Source of the DNA: an uncultured Bacilli bacterium
GTDB taxonomy: Bacteria; Bacillota_I; Bacilli_A; RF39; UBA660
Assembly (NCBI GenBank): GCA_947589675.1
Contig: CANQCI010000017.1
Coordinates: forward strand, 1 to 38,261
Direction: 5' to 3'
DNA: 38,261 nt
Part shown: one piece after another, positions 6,560 to 13,574 of the stretch
How the letters are laid out: every line of letters starts with the position of its first letter
Numbering within the stretch: position 1 is the stretch's first letter
Position numbers and translations under genes: made by a program
Notes under the pieces: generated by a model
What the model was told of the DNA's origin: nothing
The model's database searches: none
What the model saw: the letters and a program-made list of their open reading frames with translations, nothing else

Positions 6560-6757
6560 TTGTTTAAATGTGATAATTGTAAAAGAATAACTCAACCTCG
6601 AGAAAAATTAACGAAATATCCAGTAGAATATCGAGATAGAGTTTATCAGTATGAAAGAAAAAGAAGGACAATTGCCACTTATGGAAAAGAGATAGTTAAA
6701 GAAATTAATTTATGTGAAGATTGTGCTAAAAAATTGAAAAATTTGGAGGCAAATTAA
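6560..6757 (+). CDS. Small zinc-binding protein (two CxxC pairs)
   Basis: 65 aa from a TTG at 6560, nine bases after AAGGAGG; no ATG fits that ribosome site. Cysteines FKCDNCKR at the start and LCEDCAKK near the end make a four-Cys zinc site around a basic middle (YERKRRTIATYGKE). This looks like a small treble-clef or zinc-ribbon nucleic-acid-binding protein. Its TAA overlaps the next ATG. Confidence 0.65.
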   Translation: MFKCDNCKRITQPREKLTKYPVEYRDRVYQYERKRRTIATYGKEIVKEINLCEDCAKKLKNLEAN

Positions 6758-6807
6758 TGAAATACTTATTCTTTACATTAAAACCATTGGAGCTATGTCT
6801 ATTATGA
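6757..6807 (+). CDS. Possible 16-aa peptide, coupling or leader ORF
   Basis: ATG at 6757 overlaps the preceding TAA and has TTGGAGG at good spacing. The ORF encodes MKYLFFTLKPLELCLL and ends in TGA overlapping the ATG at 6804. It may only deliver ribosomes to the next gene, or may be a small hydrophobic peptide. Length makes it uncertain. Confidence 0.35.
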   Translation: MKYLFFTLKPLELCLL

Positions 6808-6998
6808 ATTGTATAGAAATGTCTAAATTTAATGATGAGCGTAATAAGAAATGTTCCTGTGGAAAAACAATCACTTTTAATAGAACCAAAGTTGAAGTAT
6901 GTACTCATTGTGGACATCTTGTTTATTACGATAAATTAACTTTATTTAGAGAAAAAGCTAAGATGGCTTTAAGGAAAGGAAACAAAAATGAAAAATAA
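6804..6998 (+). CDS. Small zinc-ribbon protein
   Basis: 64 aa if it starts at 6804, the ATG that overlaps the stop of the 16-aa ORF (ATGA). An ATG at 6795 is only two bases from the GGAG and less likely. Core: CSCGKTITFNRTKVEVCTHCG, a CxC...CxxC zinc ribbon seen in many small Firmicutes phage proteins. A basic C-terminal tail (RKGNKNEK) follows. It overlaps the lipoprotein gene by 11 bp. Precise function unknown. Confidence 0.6.
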   Translation: MNCIEMSKFNDERNKKCSCGKTITFNRTKVEVCTHCGHLVYYDKLTLFREKAKMALRKGNKNEK

Positions 6999-7518
6999 AT
7001 TATTATTAGGAATACTTTTAGGGGGAATGTTGTTAGGTGTAACTGGTTGTGAGGTAATAGAAACTGACTCTGATAAGACAATTGATGTTGGAAATAAACT
7101 ATCAACTAATCAACCAACCCCGACAGATATTGATTATAGCTTAGAAAGATACAATCTTATTAAGAGAGCTTATTGGGTTAATGGTATGCGAGATAAAGCA
7201 AGAAGCTTAAGCTCACCAATTGCTGATATGCCTTTAGGATATATTGTCTTATTAACTGAAAGTGGGTCGGTTGTTGGAAAGTTTATTGTAGATGGTAAAG
7301 TATCTAGTTTAAATAGTTTTTTAACTCCTGACAGTGAGTATTATGAAAATCCAAATTTTTCTAGTAAATGGATACCTGATGTTGATGGTAGTTATGGAGA
7401 AAATGATAATGGGATATTCTTCTTTACAACCGATGGTAAGTATGTAGAATGGACAGGCACTTACTTGTATAGTGATATACCGTTTAAGGTTGATGAACCA
7501 ATAGTAAAGGTGGATTAG
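6988..7518 (+). CDS. Phage-encoded lipoprotein
   Basis: 176 aa. The signal peptide has MKNK, a hydrophobic core (LLLGILLGGMLLG) and the lipobox GVTGC with Cys21 as the expected lipidated residue. The mature part starts with a Thr/Asp-rich linker, then an unrecognised globular domain (LPLGYIVLLTESGSVVGKF-like strand region, YSDIPFKVDEPIVKV end). The product should be anchored on the outer face of the host membrane. It lies in the early operon between zinc proteins and a prepilin-like ORF. Phage lipoproteins often act in superinfection exclusion or surface alteration; nothing in the sequence proves this here. Confidence 0.75.
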   Translation: MKNKLLLGILLGGMLLGVTGCEVIETDSDKTIDVGNKLSTNQPTPTDIDYSLERYNLIKRAYWVNGMRDKARSLSSPIADMPLGYIVLLTESGSVVGKFIVDGKVSSLNSFLTPDSEYYENPNFSSKWIPDVDGSYGENDNGIFFFTTDGKYVEWTGTYLYSDIPFKVDEPIVKVD

Positions 7519-7519
7519 T

Positions 7520-7621
7520 ATGAATAATAAAGGTTTTACTTTAATTGAATTAATAGCATTTATAGTTTTTGCAACGGCGGTAATAATTTATATCATAACA
7601 ATAATTGAGGTGATGAAATGA
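7520..7621 (+). CDS. 33-aa prepilin-like peptide (class III signal motif)
   Basis: ATG at 7520; the protein begins MNNKGFTLIELIAFIVF and ends with a membrane helix (VIIYIITIIEVMK). GFTLIEL is the type IV prepilin peptidase motif: cleavage after Gly5, Glu at position 5 of the mature chain. Nothing follows the hydrophobic N-helix, so it is a pilin without its globular head. The TGA at 7619-7621 overlaps the ATG of the next gene. AAAGGTGG upstream supports translation. Such an ORF in a prophage is unusual; it may be a membrane peptide that borrows the host pilin pathway, or simply a small membrane protein with a chance motif. Confidence 0.65.
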   Translation: MNNKGFTLIELIAFIVFATAVIIYIITIIEVMK

Positions 7622-8010
7622 AATATTTTTTAGGAACAATATTAGCTTTAATTCTCTTATTTATAGCTTATATATGCTTTTTCCCATCAGGACGGACTTT
7701 GATAAATTCCTATGGTAATGTAATGAAAAAAGTAGATGATAAGACTTTATATGAAACTAGAAAGAAAGTAGAGGACACCGCTAGGGCTAGCATTGCTTCA
7801 TATAAAACCGATAAAGCTACTTATGAAATGTATAATGACTCTAGTGATGAAGAAAAAAGGTCTTGGGCGGAACAAGCTAAAATGCGGGCTAATAAAACAG
7901 CAAATGTCTTTAATGAATTTATGTTAAAAAATAGTTATGTTTTTGAAGATAATATGCCGGCTGATATTAACATTAGATTAGAATTAATTGGTGAAGATTA
8001 TGAAAAATAA
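7618..8010 (+). CDS. Membrane-anchored phage protein, unknown function
   Basis: 130 aa. Residues 3-24 form one N-terminal membrane segment (YFLGTILALILLFIAYICFF). The rest is a charged helical domain with KKVEDTARASIASYKTDKA and RSWAEQAKMRANKTANVFNE, which I recall as conserved in Firmicutes phage early regions. It probably sits in the membrane with the bulk outside or inside, topology not certain. Start overlaps the prepilin-like ORF (ATGA), so the two are translationally coupled. Function not known. Confidence 0.65.
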   Translation: MKYFLGTILALILLFIAYICFFPSGRTLINSYGNVMKKVDDKTLYETRKKVEDTARASIASYKTDKATYEMYNDSSDEEKRSWAEQAKMRANKTANVFNEFMLKNSYVFEDNMPADINIRLELIGEDYEK

Positions 8011-8362
8011 AGAAATAACGATGTTGGGATTAGCAAATAGAATATATAACCGTATTGCTCCCAAAAAAATAAAATATGATGGCGATGTTTGGGAGTATTG
8101 TGAAGATGATTGCAATTATTATTCCAAAAATCAAGATGTAATGTTAAACAATGAATATATAAGCATATTAAAGTTTTTAGATGATAAAGTTGAAATTCTA
8201 CCAGAAGAAAATGATGAGTGGGAAGATATAGGAATAATAGAAAATATTGATAATTTTACTATTGGTGATTTAATAGAACTAAATGCTAAAACAATTAATC
8301 AACTTATTAAAAATCAAAAATACTTAAAAGAAAAGTTGGAGAGTAAAAATGAAGACTTGTAA
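8000..8362 (+). CDS. Conserved phage protein, unknown function
   Basis: 120 aa from the ATG at 8000 (GGTGA upstream); a TTG 12 bp earlier forms part of the ribosome site. It begins KNKEITMLGLANRIYNRIAPKKIKYDGDVWEY, long known to me from small Firmicutes phage proteins, and ends in a helix (LNAKTINQLIKNQKYLKEKL). Acidic in the middle. It overlaps the preceding gene by 11 bp and the following one by 14 bp. No activity can be assigned. Confidence 0.6.
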   Translation: MKNKEITMLGLANRIYNRIAPKKIKYDGDVWEYCEDDCNYYSKNQDVMLNNEYISILKFLDDKVEILPEENDEWEDIGIIENIDNFTIGDLIELNAKTINQLIKNQKYLKEKLESKNEDL

Positions 8363-8567
8363 AACTTGCGAAGAAATAAAATTTTGGCTTAATAATAAAA
8401 GCAATATTTTAGACTATAAATTATTCGTAAAATTTTCACAATATGGTTGGTATAAAAATGTTAGAAAAAGAAAAGGAAAGTAAAAATCAACTTTAACAAG
8501 TAAAGCATTTGATTTAAATTATTGTCCTACTTGTGGAATTAAAATAGAAAAGTTGGAGGAAAAATAA
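8349..8567 (+). pseudogene. Zinc-ribbon protein gene with an in-frame TAA
   Basis: ATG at 8349 reads MKTCKTCEEIKFWL and reaches TAA at 8481-8483 after 44 codons. The same frame then stays open for 27 more codons, with LNYCPTCGIKIEKLEEK, up to a second TAA at 8565-8567. The two CxxC pairs together would make one zinc ribbon, a common small phage protein, so the full product is likely 71-72 aa and the first TAA is a nonsense mutation or a read-through site. No start codon with a ribosome site opens the second half. The first 44 aa alone lack half of the zinc ligands. Confidence 0.65.
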
Positions 8568-8568
8568 A

Positions 8569-8859
8569 ATGATTAGTGGTGCAAGTGAAGAAGAATTAGA
8601 TATAGCTCATATTAGAGTTGATATTATGATTGCTTTAGATGCTAAATACGGTAATTATGATTTATTAGATAAATTAGATAAATATCAGGAAAACGACCGC
8701 CAAATGCTTATTTCTTTTTTGAAAGATAAGATACAAGATATTACAAATTATGCTGTTAGTTTTGGCTTATTTATCGATAAAGATATTTCTCACGAAATAG
8801 ATATAAAAAAACAAATATATCAAGAAGTCCTAGATTTTGTTAATAAAGGTGAGAGATAA
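8569..8859 (+). CDS. Small phage protein, paralogue of the next gene
   Basis: 96 aa, TTGGAGG before the ATG at 8569. The C-terminal two thirds (RQMLISFLKDKIQDI ... YQEVLDFVNKG) align with the protein at 8861-9154 (RQQLISFFEDKIKLC ... YQEALDFINKG). The DNA is also similar in those blocks, so the pair arose by duplication. Helical, acidic, no motif known. It sits in the early operon, one base after the broken zinc-ribbon gene. Confidence 0.6.
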   Translation: MISGASEEELDIAHIRVDIMIALDAKYGNYDLLDKLDKYQENDRQMLISFLKDKIQDITNYAVSFGLFIDKDISHEIDIKKQIYQEVLDFVNKGER

Positions 8860-8860
8860 A

Positions 8861-9154
8861 ATGGAAACAATGTATGATAATACTAAAAAAAGTATATTAA
8901 CTAATACAACTAAAGAAGATAGTGTATACTTCATTAAATTTTATGGTTTAAATAACCGAATTGAACAATTGAAACATGAACGCCAACAACTTATTTCTTT
9001 TTTTGAAGATAAGATAAAATTATGTAATAAAGACATAAAAGAATTTAGCAAAAATTACAACGCTTATTTTAACCTTTTACAAGAAACTAATACAATATTA
9101 AAAACATATCAAGAGGCTCTAGATTTTATTAATAAAGGTGGTAAAGATGAATGA
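8861..9154 (+). CDS. Small phage protein, paralogue of the preceding gene
   Basis: 97 aa from the ATG at 8861, preceded by GGTGAGAG; longer in-frame starts fall inside the upstream gene. N-terminal part is different from its paralogue, while QQLISFFEDKIK and TYQEALDFINKGG match. Probably a coiled-coil protein. It overlaps the next gene by 8 bp. Function unknown. Confidence 0.6.
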   Translation: METMYDNTKKSILTNTTKEDSVYFIKFYGLNNRIEQLKHERQQLISFFEDKIKLCNKDIKEFSKNYNAYFNLLQETNTILKTYQEALDFINKGGKDE

Positions 9155-9353
9155 TGAACAAATTGTTAAATATGTAAAAGATATGATAATAAATAATTTA
9201 GCTCAAAAAGATTATTGGGAAGAAATATTTATTATAAAAGATGATAAATCAAATAAAATTTTAATTAGTCATATTGATGGACTAATTGAATTGTTTACTA
9301 AAGCCGAAGAAATATTAGAAAAAGGCGGTAAAAATGAAAAAAGTAAAAATTGA
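9147..9353 (+). CDS. Small phage protein, unknown function
   Basis: 68 aa from the ATG at 9147 (AGGTGG upstream). Short helical protein (DEQIVKYVKDMIINNL) ending KAEEILEKGGKNEK, which resembles the ends of the two genes before it (DFxNKG). It may be a third, more diverged member of the same family. It overlaps the methyltransferase gene by 20 bp. Confidence 0.55.
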   Translation: MNDEQIVKYVKDMIINNLAQKDYWEEIFIIKDDKSNKILISHIDGLIELFTKAEEILEKGGKNEKSKN

Positions 9354-10137
9354 ATTATATAATGACCATTTTGAAAATGCTAAAAGATATGGAATACCTC
9401 ATGCCCAATTAATTATCGCTGATATTCCCTATAATTTAGGTAATAATGCTTATGCAAGTAATCCTAAATGGTATATAGATGGGGATAATTCAAATGGTGA
9501 AAGTAAATTGGCTGGAAAAGCATTCTTTGATACTGACAATGATTTTAAAATAAATAACTTTTTTGATTTTTGTACTAGGTATTTAAAGAAAGAACCTAAA
9601 AAAGGGGGAGAACGAGGAAAAAGTAGTAATGCCCCCGCAATGATTATATTTTGTGCTTTTGAACAAATACCGATGGTAATAGAACAAGGTAAAAAACATG
9701 GTTTAATGAAAAGTTATCCATTAGTATTTATTAAAAATTATTCAAGCCAAGTTTTAAAAGCCAACATGAAAATAGTTGGTGCCACAGAATATGCTGTTGT
9801 CTTATATCGTGATAAACTACCGAAATTTAATAATAAAGATATCTACGGAAATAATAAAATGATATTTAATTGGTTTGAATGGAAAAGAGATAATTCTAAG
9901 GAATGTCCAAAAATACATCCAACACAAAAACCAGTTAATTTACTTAAAAGATTAATTGAAATTTTTACAGATGAGGGTGATGTCGTTATTGACCCAGTCG
10001 CTGGAAGTGGAAGTACATTACGAGCTTGTGCAGAATTAAACCGTAATTGTTATGGTTTTGAAATAAAGAAAAATTTTTATAAAGATGCTAAAGAAAAAAT
10101 GCTGACAAATATCCAAGTACAGCAATCAATGTTTTAG
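9334..10137 (+). CDS. Orphan DNA methyltransferase (beta-class N6-adenine or N4-cytosine)
   Basis: 267 aa. Motif IV comes first, as DIPY (30-33) in place of the usual DPPY. Then come HPTQKP (195-200) and the SAM-binding motif I DPVAGSGST (220-228). This order, with the target-recognition region between, is the beta class. HPTQKP is typical of phage and restriction-associated adenine methyltransferases. No restriction endonuclease is encoded nearby, so its likely job is to methylate phage DNA against host restriction or to affect packaging and expression. GGCGG precedes the ATG. Ile in the DxPY motif is a modest departure that may affect activity. Confidence 0.9.
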   Translation: MKKVKIELYNDHFENAKRYGIPHAQLIIADIPYNLGNNAYASNPKWYIDGDNSNGESKLAGKAFFDTDNDFKINNFFDFCTRYLKKEPKKGGERGKSSNAPAMIIFCAFEQIPMVIEQGKKHGLMKSYPLVFIKNYSSQVLKANMKIVGATEYAVVLYRDKLPKFNNKDIYGNNKMIFNWFEWKRDNSKECPKIHPTQKPVNLLKRLIEIFTDEGDVVIDPVAGSGSTLRACAELNRNCYGFEIKKNFYKDAKEKMLTNIQVQQSMF

Positions 10138-10151
10138 AAAGGAAATGAATT

Positions 10152-10316
10152 ATGAATAATGATAGTGTAAGAGGTTATTTCGTATTAACCTTAAAATCTT
10201 TAGGCTATAATACTAAAGAAATAGATAAGATATTAGATGAATTGCATTGGCAATTTGATACAGTTTCAGAATATGAGGCTGAACAATATTATTCTAAATG
10301 GAGGCTTGAAAATTAA
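10152..10316 (+). CDS. Small acidic protein, unknown function
   Basis: 54 aa: ATG at 10152 with AAAGGAA upstream, TAA at 10314-10316. It begins MNNDSVRGYFVLTLKSLG and has a likely helical body (EIDKILDELHWQFDT), ending in AEQYYSKWRLEN. The Tyr/Trp-rich end resembles small Firmicutes phage proteins of this region. The next gene starts one base after its stop. Confidence 0.55.
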   Translation: MNNDSVRGYFVLTLKSLGYNTKEIDKILDELHWQFDTVSEYEAEQYYSKWRLEN

Positions 10317-10317
10317 T

Positions 10318-10626
10318 ATGGATTTATGGATAAGAAGCCAAGATAAAAATAGATTAATTAAGGTTGAAGATTTATATATAGTGCATAATGAAAATGATTT
10401 TTGTGATTATATAGGTAATTCTTTAGTAGGTCATTTAGCAAAATATACAAAAAAAGGAAGAGCATTGGAAGTATTAGATGAAATACAAAATATATTAAAG
10501 CCGAAACTAAGGACTGTAATTTTAAATAACCAACCAATAATTAGTGATTTGGTATATAGACCAAATGAAGAAGTTCAAATAATGCCATTATCAAATGTTA
10601 TTGTTTATGAAATGCCAAAGGAGTGA
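10318..10626 (+). CDS. Conserved Firmicutes phage/mobile-element protein, unknown function
   Basis: 102 aa from the ATG at 10318, right behind the preceding stop; an in-frame start further upstream would overlap that gene completely. It begins MDLWIRSQDKNRLIKVEDLY and has KYTKKGRALEVLDEIQNIL, both features I recall from a widespread small family in clostridial chromosomes and phages. Predicted fold is mixed alpha/beta. No catalytic residues are recognisable. Confidence 0.6.
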   Translation: MDLWIRSQDKNRLIKVEDLYIVHNENDFCDYIGNSLVGHLAKYTKKGRALEVLDEIQNILKPKLRTVILNNQPIISDLVYRPNEEVQIMPLSNVIVYEMPKE

Positions 10627-10632
10627 TTAATT

Positions 10633-11262
10633 ATGATAAAAAAAGAAATATATCCCAAAACCAAAAGATTAAGTAGTAGTGAGGATAAAGTATATATTAC
10701 TGAAAAATTAGATGGAAGTAATCTATGTATATTTAAAAAAGATAGTATTTTATATATAGCTCAACGAAAAAATATTTTTTCAATAGATGAATTAGAAAAT
10801 GCTAAAGGCATTTTATACAAAGGATTATACGAGTGGTTAAAAAATAATCAAAATTTATTAACAGACATTCATGAGGGTAGTGTTATTTGTGGTGAATGGC
10901 TAGGAATGGGTTGTATAAAATATACTATTGATGAATTTGATAAAAGAATATATATGTTTGCAAAAGCTAATATTGATGATGACTTTAATTTATATAATTT
11001 AATATATGATCATAGCTTGTTTAAATACGTTTTTGATAGTCAAATTATACCATCTTGTATAGGTATCGTTCCCGAAGTAGGTGAATTAAGTGTTTTACCT
11101 ACAAAAGAATTATTAGATGGTATTTATACCAAATATTGTACAACAGTTAATAGAAATGTAGAGGGATTTGTAATTAATTATAAAAATATAATTCAAAAAT
11201 ATGTAAGAATGAAAAATGGCAAATTAACTGAGCATTTTGATAGTAGGGAAAATAATGAATAA
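10633..11262 (+). CDS. RNA ligase family protein (T4 Rnl2/Rnl-like nucleotidyltransferase)
   Basis: 209 aa. The covalent nucleotidyltransferase motifs appear in order: motif I EKLDGSN with the AMP-accepting Lys25; GEWLG (87-91) as motif III-like; EGFVI (177-181) as motif IV; and KYVRMK (189-194) as motif V. It is therefore an ATP-dependent RNA (less likely DNA) ligase consisting of the core domain with almost no C-terminal extension. AAAGGAGTG precedes the ATG. No polynucleotide kinase or nicking toxin is next to it, so the role is unclear; repair of tRNA or rRNA cut by host defence nucleases is the classic one for T4. An RNA ligase is uncommon in small temperate siphophages. Confidence 0.85.
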   Translation: MIKKEIYPKTKRLSSSEDKVYITEKLDGSNLCIFKKDSILYIAQRKNIFSIDELENAKGILYKGLYEWLKNNQNLLTDIHEGSVICGEWLGMGCIKYTIDEFDKRIYMFAKANIDDDFNLYNLIYDHSLFKYVFDSQIIPSCIGIVPEVGELSVLPTKELLDGIYTKYCTTVNRNVEGFVINYKNIIQKYVRMKNGKLTEHFDSRENNE

Positions 11263-11623
11263 AGATATTACATTGGAAGATTTAGGGTGGAACAATATAG
11301 AACTTGAAAATAATATGATTAGAATAACTTATATAAAATTATATGAATTTGCAGATAATGAAAAAGACCTTAAAGAAAGACTAAAAAAAGCAAAAAAAGC
11401 AAAATTTATATGTTTACATTTTAATCATGAGATTGGTAAATTGATTTCAAAAGATATTAACTTTTGCGGTGAAGAAAAAGAATTAGAATTTGAAAAAGAA
11501 GAAATATTTATCAAAGGACTAGGAAAACCGATAACTTTTAGTACATTTGGATTTCATTTATCACCTTTAGATATTCAAGCAATATATAACAAATGTAAAG
11601 AATTAGGGTGGTTTGATGATTAA
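11255..11623 (+). CDS. Hypothetical protein
   Basis: 122 aa from the ATG at 11255, overlapping the end of the RNA ligase gene by 8 bp, with AGGGAAA upstream. The protein is alpha/beta with a Lys-rich helix (LKERLKKAKKAKFICL) and the end ITFSTFGFHLSPLDIQAI. No family recognised. It may form a functional unit with the ligase because of the tight coupling, but that is inference. Confidence 0.55.
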   Translation: MNKDITLEDLGWNNIELENNMIRITYIKLYEFADNEKDLKERLKKAKKAKFICLHFNHEIGKLISKDINFCGEEKELEFEKEEIFIKGLGKPITFSTFGFHLSPLDIQAIYNKCKELGWFDD

Positions 11624-11972
11624 AGAAGAGATTGATAATATAGAAGATTATTTAAAAAATAAATTACCAAAAATAGAGTCTACAATTCCTATTGCTAATT
11701 TTGGAAGTGTTGATTTAGATGATTTAATGGATAGCATAAAACATTTTAAAGAAGTTCCTAAATATGATGAAGTACTTAGGGAAAATAAAAAATTAAGAAG
11801 TCAATTAGAAGAAAACAACAAGATTATTGATGAAGTTAAAAAATATTGTAAGTTTAAATCAAAATTTAATTGCTTTGAAGATAGTTTAACAGAAAAAATG
11901 CTAGATACATATGTAAATGCAACAAAAAAAGATATTTTAGAAATATTAGAAAGAGGCAAATATGAAAGATGA
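11616..11972 (+). CDS. Hypothetical coiled-coil protein
   Basis: 118 aa; the ATG at 11616 follows AGGGTGG. A helical middle (YDEVLRENKKLRSQLEENNK) has clear heptads and the end (KKDILEILERGKYER) is typical of small early phage proteins. It overlaps both neighbours by a few bases. Unknown function. Confidence 0.55.
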   Translation: MIKEEIDNIEDYLKNKLPKIESTIPIANFGSVDLDDLMDSIKHFKEVPKYDEVLRENKKLRSQLEENNKIIDEVKKYCKFKSKFNCFEDSLTEKMLDTYVNATKKDILEILERGKYER

Positions 11973-12172
11973 AATTTAAGAAAATAATTGATAATCCATC
12001 TATTGAAAATCAGATTAGATTTAAAAAAGAGTGTTTTTATAGAATAAAAAAAGATATGGAAATAAACGGAGATAATGGATTTGGTTATAAAAAAATACAA
12101 CTTGAAAATATGCAAGAGGATATCAAAAAGTTAGAAAATGAAAATAAAAGAATTATTAATAAAAAAAATTGA
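11969..12172 (+). CDS. Small basic helical protein, unknown function
   Basis: 67 aa; its ATG overlaps the preceding TGA (ATGA). It is rich in Lys, Glu and Asn (ENMQEDIKKLENENKRI). The tail overlaps the start of the recombinase gene by 35 bp in another frame, so one of the two starts may be chosen wrongly or the genes are coupled. Confidence 0.5.
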   Translation: MKFKKIIDNPSIENQIRFKKECFYRIKKDMEINGDNGFGYKKIQLENMQEDIKKLENENKRIINKKN

Positions 12173-13529
12173 TAATCATTTAAAAGATATTGCTCCTATA
12201 TTAAATACAAGTGAATGGGGATTAGAGGAAATATTAAAAAGTAATGGAGTAGTATCTTTAGATGATTTACAAAAGTTATTTGATTATTTAGGAATAGAAA
12301 TTGTTGATAACCCAAATAAAATAATTGAATATAAATTGTCAACAAATGTGAATACAAAAATATTTAAATATTATGCCGCATATTGGTTAGAAAAAAAGAA
12401 ATATGAAATAAGAGAAAGCACTTATGCTAATTATGTTAATTTATTTATGTATAATATAATACCTTATTTAGGTGATATACCTTGTGAACAATTTAATAAT
12501 AAATTACTTCAAATGTTTGCGTATTGGTGTAAAGAAAAGGGTGGTAAAGAAAAAAAAGGTATTTCAGAACATTATATAAGAGATTCTTTATTACTTATTA
12601 AATCAGTTATAAGAGATGGACAAGAAGAACATGTATTTCCTGAATTTGCTTTTAAACAAATAAAAATTCCAAAAACAATACAAGTTGAAACAAAAAAACA
12701 AGTTTATAATGAAAAAGAATACAAAAAAATAATAGATTATATTTTAAAAAATATTTCGTCCAAAAGTGTTGGTATTTTATTAGGAATTTATACGGGTATG
12801 AGAATTGGTGAAATATGTGCATTACAATTTAAAGATGTTGATTTTGAAAGAAATATAATAAATGTTAATAAAACCATTCAAAGAATTTATAATCCTTTAG
12901 ATGAATTAGAACCATCAAAGATAATTATTACCCCTGGAAAAACTAAAAATTCAATTAGAGAAATACCAATTACAAATGAAATAATAGAAATATTAAAAAC
13001 AATAAAAAAAGATGAAAGTGATTATATATTAAGTAATTCACATAAACCAATTGAGCCTAGAACATATAGAAAATTTTATAATAGTTTTATGAAGAAAGCT
13101 GGAGTAGAACCTATAAAATTTCATGCTTTAAGACATACGTTTGCTAGTATAAATATTGAAAATGGAACAGATGTAAAAACTATTAGTGATATTTTAGGTC
13201 ATTCTGATATTTCTATTACATTAAAGACTTATACTCATACATCTCAACAGGCAAAATTAAAAGCCATAGAAAAATTTAATTCTATGTTTCAAAATCAAGA
13301 TGAGAAAATTGCTTTTACTAGCAAATATAAAGGAAATATATGCTGTATAAACAAAAGAACCAATAAGCTCGATTTTATTGGTAATATTCAAGAAGTTTCA
13401 AACTATTTAGCAGAACCCAGTAAATATGTATGCGATGTAATAAATAGTATTAAAAATGATGATGTATATAATATAATTCCCCAAATAGAGGGTATAACAC
13501 ATAAGAATGGTGTTTATGTCGGTGGATAA
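12138..13529 (+). CDS. Tyrosine recombinase with an extra C-terminal domain
   Basis: 463 aa. After a helical N-terminal extension (1-65), a SAM-like core-binding domain covers about 70-175 (ESTYANYVNLFMYNIIPYLG). The catalytic domain has Arg222 (TGMRIGE), Lys268/270 (TPGKTKNSIREIPI), His329 and Arg332 (FHALRHT), His355 (ILGHS) and the nucleophile Tyr365 (LKTYTH): all residues are present. Beyond the usual end, residues about 392-463 form a separate domain (GNICCINKRTNKLDFIGNIQ ... KYVCDVINSIKN) that resembles the NUMOD1-type DNA-binding repeat of mobile endonucleases; this resemblance is by eye only. The phage already has a serine integrase, so this enzyme probably serves another function or marks an inserted module. 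The ATG has only a weak ribosome site. Confidence 0.88.
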   Translation: MKIKELLIKKIDNHLKDIAPILNTSEWGLEEILKSNGVVSLDDLQKLFDYLGIEIVDNPNKIIEYKLSTNVNTKIFKYYAAYWLEKKKYEIRESTYANYVNLFMYNIIPYLGDIPCEQFNNKLLQMFAYWCKEKGGKEKKGISEHYIRDSLLLIKSVIRDGQEEHVFPEFAFKQIKIPKTIQVETKKQVYNEKEYKKIIDYILKNISSKSVGILLGIYTGMRIGEICALQFKDVDFERNIINVNKTIQRIYNPLDELEPSKIIITPGKTKNSIREIPITNEIIEILKTIKKDESDYILSNSHKPIEPRTYRKFYNSFMKKAGVEPIKFHALRHTFASINIENGTDVKTISDILGHSDISITLKTYTHTSQQAKLKAIEKFNSMFQNQDEKIAFTSKYKGNICCINKRTNKLDFIGNIQEVSNYLAEPSKYVCDVINSIKNDDVYNIIPQIEGITHKNGVYVGG

Positions 13530-13574
13530 AGTTATGTACATGAATAATTTTTTAGATAAGGAAGTGAAAATAAA

